Under the pieces are notes generated by a model. It searched no databases, had not been told where the DNA came from, and saw only the letters and a list, made by a program, of their open reading frames with translations. Shown here piece by piece: positions 1 to 5,535 of a DNA stretch of 5,535 bases; the first letter of the stretch is position 1, and every line of letters starts with the position of its first letter. The translations under genes were made by a program, and so were the position numbers. Origin of the DNA: JBFELU01 sp041572755 (GTDB lineage Bacteria; Actinomycetota; Acidimicrobiia; Spongiisociales; UBA11373); contig JBFFRY010000064.1 of the NCBI GenBank assembly GCA_041572755.1, forward strand, positions 1 through 5,535, read 5' to 3'.

Positions 1-269
1 CAATCCCCATGCTCGACTCGACAGTCGACATCCAACCCACCGGAGGAATGCCGATCCCCATGCCTGATATCGCCGACCCGACGGCCGGCATCGACTTCCA
101 ACCGATCGACCCCTCTGAAGACGAAGGATTGTCCGTGGAGCCAGAGGTTGGGATCGGACGGGAGGTCGGGACGGAGGCACTGGCCGGGGACATCCGGCGT
201 TCGGTGGAGTTCGCTGCCGAGGAACAGGCCGCTGACGAGGATCCTGAGGAGGATCCAGTTCAGCCCTAG
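1..269 (+). CDS. C-terminal end of an unidentified protein with Pro-rich and acidic tail (5' partial)
   Basis: The reading frame is open from the left edge (first whole codon at 3) to TAG at 267-269, giving about 88 visible residues. The ATG at 9 has no convincing ribosome site in view and lies inside an imperfect repeat that begins at the edge, so the true start is probably upstream. The visible part starts with two Pro/Asp-rich 17-residue units (both opening Ile-Pro-Met), then becomes very rich in Asp and Glu and ends in EEDPVQP. No catalytic motif, membrane segment or cysteine is seen. Such a tail looks disordered and could be a linker or an interaction tail of a larger protein. It converges on iniC, and the two genes overlap by four bases at their stop codons. 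I do not recognise the family. It is likely real because the frame is open to the edge and ends exactly against the neighbouring gene. Confidence 0.6.
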   Translation, partial: IPMLDSTVDIQPTGGMPIPMPDIADPTAGIDFQPIDPSEDEGLSVEPEVGIGREVGTEALAGDIRRSVEFAAEEQAADEDPEEDPVQP

Positions 270-1765
270 AGCAACCCGATCTCGGCATGGACGGCTTCGT
301 ACGCCTGGGCGATGATCTCGTAAGCCTCCGCAGTGGGATGATCCACCAGCGGGTGGGTTGCCCGGTCTCGCCACCGAGCGATGCGGGCGGCGGCAGCCTC
401 CAGAAGCGCAACGGTTGGAGTATCCGGATCCATACCGAGCCGGAAAGCCGGGCTTCCCTCGGAGGTCACCCTGCGGACCTCTTCGATCTCGTCGGTATCC
501 AGCGGCGCTGAGCCCGACGCGACCAGGTGCCACAGGCGCAGCTCGGTGAGCTCGTTGGCGGTGGTCCACAACTCCTCGACGCTCCAGTCGATGGCGGACG
601 CTGCCTCCGGGTTGGCGACGGCCAATGCCCGCGCCGCCGCACGCAAACCTACGAGTGCCGACCTGGCCTTGAGGGCCCGGGCGCGCCCCCTGAAGTGCCC
701 CTCAAGCAGGGAGGTCAAGGTGTCGATTCCCGAGGCTTCCCTCAGGGCTCGGGCCAATTGAGTCGCAGTGGTCTCTCGATCCCGCCGCAGTATCTGCAGG
801 CAGTAGCGGACCCCGAACAGCCCCAACCGCCCGAGCAGATCCCGTCGGGTCTGTGACGGGAGCGGCCCTACGGCGGGATCGCAGAAACGGTCGACAGACA
901 GGAGAGCGTCGGCCAACTCGTCCTCCGGCAAATCGGCGAACTCCCGCAGTGCCGCCACTTCGTCCTCGCGAAGGGTGAATCCAGTCTCGGCCAGCAAGCC
1001 GGCGACGGGAACGACGGTGATGCACAAGCTGCGCACACGGGGATCCTGCGCATAGCGGGCGGCGATTGCCGCCGCCGACTGGAGGCCATCGGGGCGTCCC
1101 GCCCCGATCTCATCCGCCCTTGACAGCACAGCAATTGCATTTGCCGGCGACGGCTCGGGAAGCGCCTCGTCGCCGAACGTCTCCAGGAACCCCGCGTCGC
1201 GCTGGTGCAGGTGCCGCATCAAATAGATCACCGCATCCACTTGCGACTCGCCGACCTCATCCGCGCCCAACAACCGGAGCGTGCCCCGACCCGCCTCCGT
1301 GTCCATGCCGGCCAGGCCGGGCGTGTCTATGAGAACCGTGGCTTCGAGCTGGGCAGAAGGCCATTCCACCTCGATCCGGTCGAGACCGGAGGGATCAACG
1401 AGCTCGATGTCGAGAACGCCTTCGGATCGGGTGAAGTTGAGCGGGCCGGAGCCTCCATCGGCTCGGTGAGCCCGAACCGAATACGAGAGCCCATGGCGAT
1501 ACCAAGTCACCACTCGGGTGCACTCGGAGGCGTCGGTCGCCGCAAGCCGTTCTCCCACGAGGGCGTTCAACAACGTCGATTTTCCGGCCTTCACCCGCCC
1601 GGCGATCGCAACCCGCAGTGGCTGGTGGAGGCGCTCTCGCAGTCGCCGTACCGAGTCACCAGAAGGATGGTCGCCCGCCATGGCGATGGCGTCGGCACAC
1701 AGTGCATCAACCCGCTCGATCAGGTCGACGCGAGCCGGCGAGCTACTCACCGCGGGTCCCCTCAT
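266..1765 (-). CDS. iniC: IniC-like bacterial dynamin-like GTPase
   Basis: This 499-residue protein matches mycobacterial IniC (about 490 residues) along its length. Seen in the sequence: G1 P-loop GRVKAGKST at residues 56-64; G2 region ECTRVVTWYR at 81-90; G3 DTPG at 147-150; G4 region VLSRADEIGAGR at 213-224, where Ser-Arg-Ala-Asp replaces the usual T/NKxD as in IniC relatives; and the IniC-like blocks ALLSVDRF near 287-294 and LGRLGLFGVR near 311-320. The second half is mostly helical in character, with no long hydrophobic run. Expected role: a cytosolic or membrane-peripheral GTPase working with IniA at the inner face of the membrane. In mycobacteria the pair is linked to isoniazid and cell-wall stress. 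The ATG at 1765 follows AGGAGG by only 3 bases and lies inside iniA (23-base overlap). An alternative GTG at 1750 has AGGGGA about 6 bases upstream and would give 494 residues starting MSSSPARVD, similar to the mycobacterial IniC start. Family assignment is firm; the start is less so. Confidence 0.93.
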   Translation of the reverse strand: MRGPAVSSSPARVDLIERVDALCADAIAMAGDHPSGDSVRRLRERLHQPLRVAIAGRVKAGKSTLLNALVGERLAATDASECTRVVTWYRHGLSYSVRAHRADGGSGPLNFTRSEGVLDIELVDPSGLDRIEVEWPSAQLEATVLIDTPGLAGMDTEAGRGTLRLLGADEVGESQVDAVIYLMRHLHQRDAGFLETFGDEALPEPSPANAIAVLSRADEIGAGRPDGLQSAAAIAARYAQDPRVRSLCITVVPVAGLLAETGFTLREDEVAALREFADLPEDELADALLSVDRFCDPAVGPLPSQTRRDLLGRLGLFGVRYCLQILRRDRETTATQLARALREASGIDTLTSLLEGHFRGRARALKARSALVGLRAAARALAVANPEAASAIDWSVEELWTTANELTELRLWHLVASGSAPLDTDEIEEVRRVTSEGSPAFRLGMDPDTPTVALLEAAAARIARWRDRATHPLVDHPTAEAYEIIAQAYEAVHAEIGLL

Positions 1766-3605
1766 TGACCTCCTGATGCAAAGCCTCCGCCCGATCGATC
1801 ATCGCCTTGAGCTTGTCGATCGCCGACTCGAGACCGGGCAGCCGCTCGCGTCGTCCACTCTCCGTTTCTCGCAGCGATTCCTGGATCGCGGCGAGCGCCG
1901 CAGAAGCGGAGGCGTCGAGTTCCGCGACCCGTTGCGCGAAGTGATCCCGCATGGTTCGGTGCAGCTCCTGGATCATCTGCCGAGTCCGGGTGCCCAGCTC
2001 CATCTGCACTTGGCCGAGGAACTGCTGAACAACCGTGCGAGCCTCCCGTCGTCGCTTCTCCACACGCCGTTTGCGTTCGTCGACCATCTGCTTCGATGCG
2101 AAGGCCACGCCGGCTCCGATGGCCAACGGACCTGCCAGAGCGAGACCGGCGAGTCCGCCGATCACCCCCAGCGTGATGACGCCGCTCGACCCTCCCCGAA
2201 CGGCAGCCCACACCGTTGACGGACCGCCGTCGCGATTGGGGGCCGAGCGATCGCGGGCCGACCACAGTGCTTCGATGTTCAGGTCGGCATCTGATGAGAG
2301 CGAGCTGGGCAGCGCGCCCTCGTCCCGCAGCAGCGCGGCGATCTGCTCGCCGATCTCCCCGGCGGACGACTCGATGTCCCGGAACAACGATCCGACAAGG
2401 TCCGCCAACTGGGCCTGGACTGAGGCGGTCAAGTCGGCCCACACGGCTGCGGGGTCGCTCTCCTCCAGAGCTGTGTCCAGGTCCGTCAGCACAGCCTGGA
2501 TCCCGGTCTTGATGCCGTAGTCGTTCTGCTGGATCAGGTCGGTGATCTTGTCGTTGAGGACAGTCATCCAGCGGCTGCCGGCGCCCCGCAGTTCCGCCAG
2601 CGTGCGACCGGCCTGCTGGAGTTCGGCGGCCATCCGCTCACCCGCTTCCGGATCTGCCAACGCCCGCCGCTCGGCTTCGGCGCCGACCAGCAACTGACCG
2701 ATGCCCGCACGGACCTCGCCGAGTGCCCGGGCGAGCACGATCGTGTCCGAGCGGTGGAGCACCTCAGTGCTGATCGCGTCGAGCAGCGCCGGGAATCCGC
2801 TCTCCTGGTCGAGCTGAGCGTCATCCCGGCGCAGCCCCTCAGCCCGCAGCACCGCGGAAACCGGGATCGGCTCTGCTGCCATCTCGGCCGCGGCCAGATG
2901 GCCGGCGTTGATCTCGGCAATTCGGCGCCATGCGGGGTAGAGGTCGATCTTGGTAAGGGCCACAAGGACGGTCGGGCAGACTTCCTGGGCGGCCTTGAGG
3001 AACTCCACTTCCGGCGCACTCAGTTCGGCCGATGCATCACTCGTGAAGATGAGAGTGTCGACGTGGGGAAGAAAGCCCAGGATGGCGGCGTTGCGAGCGG
3101 CTTTGGCCCCGCCGGCACCGGGAGTATCGACGATGGTCAGGCCTCGGTCGAGAGCCGGATTCTGCAGGCCGATCTCGGCGATCTCCACCCGGAGGTGGTT
3201 GTCCGGGTTACCCGATTCGGACACGTATGCCACGAGATCATCGGGATCGATCTCCTCCACCACCAGACGGCCGTCCACCACTCTCCGGATCCGCGCCTCC
3301 GGTGACTCGGACTGGTAGATCCAGGTGGTGGCAGCCGTGGCGAAGTCGTCATCTACCGGACACACGTCCGCACCGAGCAAGCCGTTGACCAGGGCGCTCT
3401 TGCCCTGCTTGAACTCACCAACCACGCCGATCGCGGTGAGCGACCGCTCGATGCGACGCAGGGCAACGCGCAACCGCCGCTCGAGGTCGGGGCGCCCCCA
3501 CTTCATGCAGGTGTCGGCCGCAGCGGTTACCAGGCCTATGACGGCGTCGCGGGAGGCCGACTGTGGTTGTGGCACCGCGTTGTCGGTGCGATCCTGACCT
3601 GCCAT
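1743..3605 (-). CDS. iniA: IniA-like bacterial dynamin-like GTPase with membrane hairpin
   Basis: The protein has 620 residues from the ATG at 3605; mycobacterial IniA has about 640. Seen in order: G1 P-loop GEFKQGKS at 63-70; G2 threonines in ATAATTW at 89-95; G3 DTPGAGG at 160-166; G4 TKIDLYP at 218-224, a full canonical motif; a long helical stretch (about 280-445) with coiled-coil character; a Gly/Ala/Leu-rich hydrophobic segment at about 474-503 with one central proline; a very basic block right after it (RKRRVEKRRREA at 511-522); and further helices to the end. IniA of mycobacteria is known to bind and remodel membrane in a GTP-dependent way, and the hydrophobic segment fits the lipid-inserting tip. 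The frame is open to an ATG at 3695, but that start would run into the divergent gene's leader and adds a Gly/Pro-rich stretch without family similarity. The ATG at 3605 follows GGGGA by 4 bases and is preferred. It is the first gene of an iniA-iniC operon. Confidence 0.93.
   Translation of the reverse strand: MAGQDRTDNAVPQPQSASRDAVIGLVTAAADTCMKWGRPDLERRLRVALRRIERSLTAIGVVGEFKQGKSALVNGLLGADVCPVDDDFATAATTWIYQSESPEARIRRVVDGRLVVEEIDPDDLVAYVSESGNPDNHLRVEIAEIGLQNPALDRGLTIVDTPGAGGAKAARNAAILGFLPHVDTLIFTSDASAELSAPEVEFLKAAQEVCPTVLVALTKIDLYPAWRRIAEINAGHLAAAEMAAEPIPVSAVLRAEGLRRDDAQLDQESGFPALLDAISTEVLHRSDTIVLARALGEVRAGIGQLLVGAEAERRALADPEAGERMAAELQQAGRTLAELRGAGSRWMTVLNDKITDLIQQNDYGIKTGIQAVLTDLDTALEESDPAAVWADLTASVQAQLADLVGSLFRDIESSAGEIGEQIAALLRDEGALPSSLSSDADLNIEALWSARDRSAPNRDGGPSTVWAAVRGGSSGVITLGVIGGLAGLALAGPLAIGAGVAFASKQMVDERKRRVEKRRREARTVVQQFLGQVQMELGTRTRQMIQELHRTMRDHFAQRVAELDASASAALAAIQESLRETESGRRERLPGLESAIDKLKAMIDRAEALHQEVNEGTRGE
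1769..1774 (-). promoter_or_regulatory. Shine-Dalgarno of iniC inside the iniA coding end
   Basis: Read on the minus strand the bases are AGGAGG, a full anti-16S match, followed by TCA and the ATG at 1765-1763. The 3-base gap is short. A second purine block, AGGGGA, lies just downstream and is better spaced for the GTG at 1750-1748. Both sit within the last codons of iniA, so ribosomes finishing iniA would feed iniC. Confidence 0.6.
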
Positions 3606-3609
3606 CCGA

Positions 3610-3614
3610 TCCCC
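3610..3614 (-). promoter_or_regulatory. Probable ribosome binding site of iniA
   Basis: On the minus strand the leader reads GGGGA, then TCGG, then the ATG at 3605-3603. It is a modest match at short spacing, but it is the best purine block near any candidate start and supports starting iniA here rather than at 3695. Confidence 0.45.
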
Positions 3615-3706
3615 ACGCCCCGGCGTCCGACCAGCGAAGTCTATAGGCCATGCTCCAGTGCCTTTCGGCCCTGGTCCCAAACCGGCTCCGTGCAATCATG
3701 GCGCAC

Positions 3707-3711
3707 AGGAG
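3707..3711 (+). promoter_or_regulatory. Ribosome binding site that sets the Hsp70-like start
   Basis: AGGAG lies 10 bases before the ATG at 3722, and a second GGCAGGGG run directly abuts that ATG. The ATGs at 3650 and 3698 have no comparable purine block, and a start at 3722 places the Hsp70 phosphate-1 motif at residues 7-15, where the family has it. Confidence 0.6.
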
Positions 3712-3721
3712 TAGGCAGGGG

Positions 3722-5398
3722 ATGGCCGTGTACGTGCTGGGCGTGGATCTCGGGACAACGTTCTCTGCTGCCGCGGTCGGCCAAGAGGGCCAGACCCAGG
3801 TGTTCCAGCTCGGGACCCGGATTGCCGCCATCCCCTCCGTCGTTCTACTCCGCGACGACGGCACCGTCATGGTCGGCGAAGCCGCGGAACGTCGCTCCGT
3901 CACCGAACCGGCGAACTCTGCGAGGGAGTTCAAGCGTCGTCTCGGTGATCCGACACCGATCGTCCTCGGCGGCACCCCCTATGGTGCCGAGTCGCTGACG
4001 GCTCACCTTCTCCGCGACATCGTGCGGCGGGTCGAAGAGGAACAAGGCGAGCCGCCAATGGGGGTGGTGGTGACCCACCCGGCGACCTACGGCCCCTACA
4101 AGATGGAAGTCCTCGAGGAAGCCGTGCGTCACGCCGAGGTGGGGCCGGTCTCATTCCTCCCCGAACCGGCGGCCGCCGCGATCCACTACTCGGCAAAGGA
4201 GCGGGTGGAACCGGGTGATCTCATCGCCGTCTTCGACCTTGGAGGCGGCACGCTGGACATCGCCGTGCTCCGCAAGGAAGAGGAAGGTTTCGAGATCCTC
4301 GGAACCCCTGAGGGTATGGATCGCTTCGGCGGCATCGATCTTGACGAAGCCGTTCTGGGACACGTCCGCACCGCCCTCGGCGACGCCCTCGATGGTGTCG
4401 ACCTCGCCGACCCGGCGGCCCGGGCAGCAATGGCCACCTTGCGAACGTCGTGTCGCGATGCCAAGGAGAGCCTGTCGGTGGATACCGATGCGGTCATCCC
4501 TGTGATGCTTCCCAGTGTTCACACCGAGGTCCGCCTCACGAGAGCCGAGTTCGAGAACATGGTCCGCCCCCGGCTGGAGGAGACGTTGCGTGTCCTCGAT
4601 CGGGTCGTTGGCAACGCCGGGTGCACCATGGACGATCTCACGAGGATCCTGCTCGTGGGCGGCGCCTCCCGCATGCCGCTGGTCGCGGAGATGGTGGCCT
4701 CTCACACCAGGCGACCGATCGCCGTGGACGCCAATCCCAAACACGCCGTCGCCCTGGGAGCCGCGCGGGTTGCTCTCGAACAACCCGGATCCCTGGGAGC
4801 CGATCCGACCATCGAGCTCGAACCATCTGCACCCACACCAGAACCGGCCAGCGGCGGGGCGCCTCCGACAGTGGACGATCGACCTTGGTGGCGCCGCTGG
4901 TGGCCGGCGGCGGCCGCCCTCCCCGTGGTCGCGGCGGGCGTTCTACTCGGCGTGCAGCTGCTGGGAGGCGGCTCCGACGATCCCGGGCCGGCGGACGACG
5001 CGAGCACCACCATCACAACCACGACCACCACCACGCTCGCCGCCGCCGAGGGCAATGGCGTAGGCAACGACCGACCCGAGGTCGGTGGCGTGGGGCCCGA
5101 GAGGGGTTCAATCACCTTCCACCTCACTGGGGACGACGGTGGAGCAACTCTGCGAGTTCGGTCCGGGGACGAGATCGTCGCCCAACTCTCCAGCGACGGT
5201 CCGGTCTGGAACCTCGACGAGGCACCGAATCCCAGTGTTGTGGCGGGCGGTGACTCCTTCTTCTTCGCACCCTCGGAGTTGGGATGGGAGGCCGGCTACC
5301 AGGAGTTCTCTTTCATCGCCGCCGGCGAGGGCACCACGACCATCAGCCTGGCTTCGGATTCGGGAGAGACTCTGACCTACACGATCGAGGTGGGTTGA
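3722..5398 (+). CDS. Membrane-anchored Hsp70-type ATPase without substrate-binding domain, with extracytoplasmic beta domain
   Basis: The protein has 558 residues. Residues 1-355 form an Hsp70/actin-fold ATPase: phosphate-1 GVDLGTTFS at 7-15, EFKRRLGD at 69-76, PEPAAAAIHY at 147-156, phosphate-2 VFDLGGGTLDIAVL at 170-183 and adenosine motif ILLVGGASRMPLV at 309-321. Residues equivalent to DnaK D8, K70, E171, D194 and T199 are present (D9, K71, E148, D172, T177), so ATP hydrolysis is expected. The DnaK interdomain linker and substrate-binding domains are absent. Instead come a Pro/Glu-rich linker (about 360-388), WWRRWW at 389-394, one hydrophobic helix (about 395-415), a Thr-rich spacer (428-438) and a beta-rich domain (about 462-558). 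The Trp/Arg cluster before the helix predicts N-terminus inside, C-terminus outside. There is no signal peptide; the helix would act as the anchor. The gene diverges from iniA-iniC, suggesting a joint envelope role, which is inferred. The outer domain resembles the chagasin fold by pattern only. Family call is firm; the partner or ligand is unknown. Confidence 0.92.
   Translation: MAVYVLGVDLGTTFSAAAVGQEGQTQVFQLGTRIAAIPSVVLLRDDGTVMVGEAAERRSVTEPANSAREFKRRLGDPTPIVLGGTPYGAESLTAHLLRDIVRRVEEEQGEPPMGVVVTHPATYGPYKMEVLEEAVRHAEVGPVSFLPEPAAAAIHYSAKERVEPGDLIAVFDLGGGTLDIAVLRKEEEGFEILGTPEGMDRFGGIDLDEAVLGHVRTALGDALDGVDLADPAARAAMATLRTSCRDAKESLSVDTDAVIPVMLPSVHTEVRLTRAEFENMVRPRLEETLRVLDRVVGNAGCTMDDLTRILLVGGASRMPLVAEMVASHTRRPIAVDANPKHAVALGAARVALEQPGSLGADPTIELEPSAPTPEPASGGAPPTVDDRPWWRRWWPAAAALPVVAAGVLLGVQLLGGGSDDPGPADDASTTITTTTTTTLAAAEGNGVGNDRPEVGGVGPERGSITFHLTGDDGGATLRVRSGDEIVAQLSSDGPVWNLDEAPNPSVVAGGDSFFFAPSELGWEAGYQEFSFIAAGEGTTTISLASDSGETLTYTIEVG
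5006..5035 (+). repeat. Thr-codon tract (ACC/ACG/ACA) encoding the extracytoplasmic spacer
   Basis: Ten codons encode Thr-Thr-Ile followed by seven Thr (residues 429-438 of the Hsp70-like protein). The codons are mixed ACC, ACA and ACG, so it is not a perfect microsatellite and slippage is unlikely. Its place just after the membrane helix and a short acidic stretch fits a flexible, possibly glycosylated spacer lifting the outer domain off the membrane. Confidence 0.75.
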
Positions 5399-5463
5399 CG
5401 ACTGCCGAGCACCATCTCAGCATCCCGAACCGCGAAGGTTCCCCTGCTTGACCAGGGGTTTCT
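5399..5463. other. Intergenic spacer between Hsp70-like gene and tRNA
   Basis: About 65 bases between two convergent transcripts. Apart from the hairpin at 5441-5464 I see no open frame or further signal. Confidence 0.6.

Positions 5464-5464
<1 letters not shown>
5441..5464 (+). terminator. Rho-independent-like terminator after the Hsp70-like gene
   Basis: CCCCTG (5441-5446) pairs with CAGGGG (5453-5458) across a six-base loop CTTGAC, followed by TTTCTT (5459-5464). The T-tract is short and follows the hairpin only on the plus strand, so it serves the Hsp70-like gene, about 43 bases after its stop. On the minus strand the same hairpin follows the tRNA 3' end but leads into AACCTT, which is weak for termination. 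Confidence 0.65.

Positions 5465-5535
<71 letters not shown>

Larger units (their letters stand above)
3606..3721. promoter_or_regulatory. Divergent intergenic control region between iniA and the Hsp70-like gene
   Basis: These 116 bases must hold the start signals for both divergent genes if each has its own promoter here. On the minus strand TATAGA (3640-3645 on the plus strand as TCTATA), overlapping TAGACT (3638-3643), is a plausible -10 element for iniA and would give a leader of roughly 28 bases. The matching -35 position, CCGAAA at 17-base spacing, is poor. For the Hsp70-like gene no convincing -10/-35 pair is seen. No clear operator-like inverted repeat stands out. The divergent layout itself suggests shared regulation. 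Confidence 0.4.

Noticed and set aside
239..256. GGATCC-tgagga-GGATCC hairpin near the end of the left-edge gene as a terminator
   Set aside because: The arms can pair, but they lie inside coding sequence, encode part of the acidic Glu/Asp repeats, and no T-tract follows on either strand.
1518..2219. Long plus-strand open frame (233 codons) across the iniA/iniC junction
   Set aside because: It is antisense to two well-supported GTPase genes, is Arg/Ser-rich low-complexity as expected for a GC-rich shadow frame, and shows no known motif.
3606..3695. N-terminal extension of iniA to the ATG at 3695
   Set aside because: The extra 30 residues are Gly/Pro-rich without family similarity, and the extension would fill the divergent control region and come within 27 bases of the Hsp70 start; the ATG at 3605 has a better purine block.
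3650..3721. Upstream starts of the Hsp70-like gene at 3650 and 3698
   Set aside because: Hsp70 proteins begin just before the GVDLGTT motif; ATG 3722 gives that spacing and has AGGAG upstream, whereas the earlier ATGs have no ribosome site.
4151..4783. Minus-strand open frame of 210 codons inside the Hsp70-like gene
   Set aside because: It lies opposite the Hsp70 phosphate-2 and adenosine motifs, has no ribosome site and no recognisable motif; GC-rich coding DNA commonly leaves such antisense frames open.

Overview
The window is GC-rich and its two main enzymes match the actinobacterial IniA/IniC family of bacterial dynamin-like GTPases. A high-GC actinobacterium is therefore the best guess. 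The long Thr-rich spacer in the Hsp70 gene and the Hsp70/dynamin neighbourhood would fit an environmental lineage such as Acidimicrobiia, but the class cannot be fixed from this window.

Layout. Positions 1-269 (+) hold the 3' end of a gene that starts before the window; its product ends in a Pro-rich, then strongly acidic low-complexity tail. It meets iniC tail to tail, and the two stop codons share the palindrome CTAG at 266-269. Positions 266-1765 (-) encode an IniC-like GTPase and 1743-3605 (-) an IniA-like GTPase with a hydrophobic membrane hairpin. These two form an overlapping, probably translationally coupled operon read leftward. A 116-base intergenic stretch (3606-3721) separates iniA from a divergent gene at 3722-5398 (+). 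That gene encodes an Hsp70-type ATPase with no substrate-binding domain. It has instead a linker, one transmembrane helix, a Thr-rich spacer and a small beta-rich domain predicted to lie outside the membrane. A hairpin terminator (5441-5464) follows, and a CAT-anticodon tRNA on the minus strand is cut by the right edge.

How the genes may work together. In Mycobacterium, iniA and iniC belong to the isoniazid/cell-wall-stress induced iniBAC operon, and IniA remodels membranes in a GTP-dependent way. There is no iniB-like gene beside iniA here; the divergent neighbour is the membrane-tethered Hsp70. The arrangement suggests an envelope-stress module: the outer domain would sense or bind something at the cell surface, the cytosolic ATPase would switch state, and the IniA/IniC pair would act on the membrane. 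The protein families are well supported by motifs. The functional link is inferred from gene order only.

The two findings most worth following are the Hsp70 architecture (chaperone ATPase without a chaperone substrate domain, anchored in the membrane) and its outer domain, whose pattern resembles the chagasin (inhibitor I42) fold but lacks the inhibitor loop.
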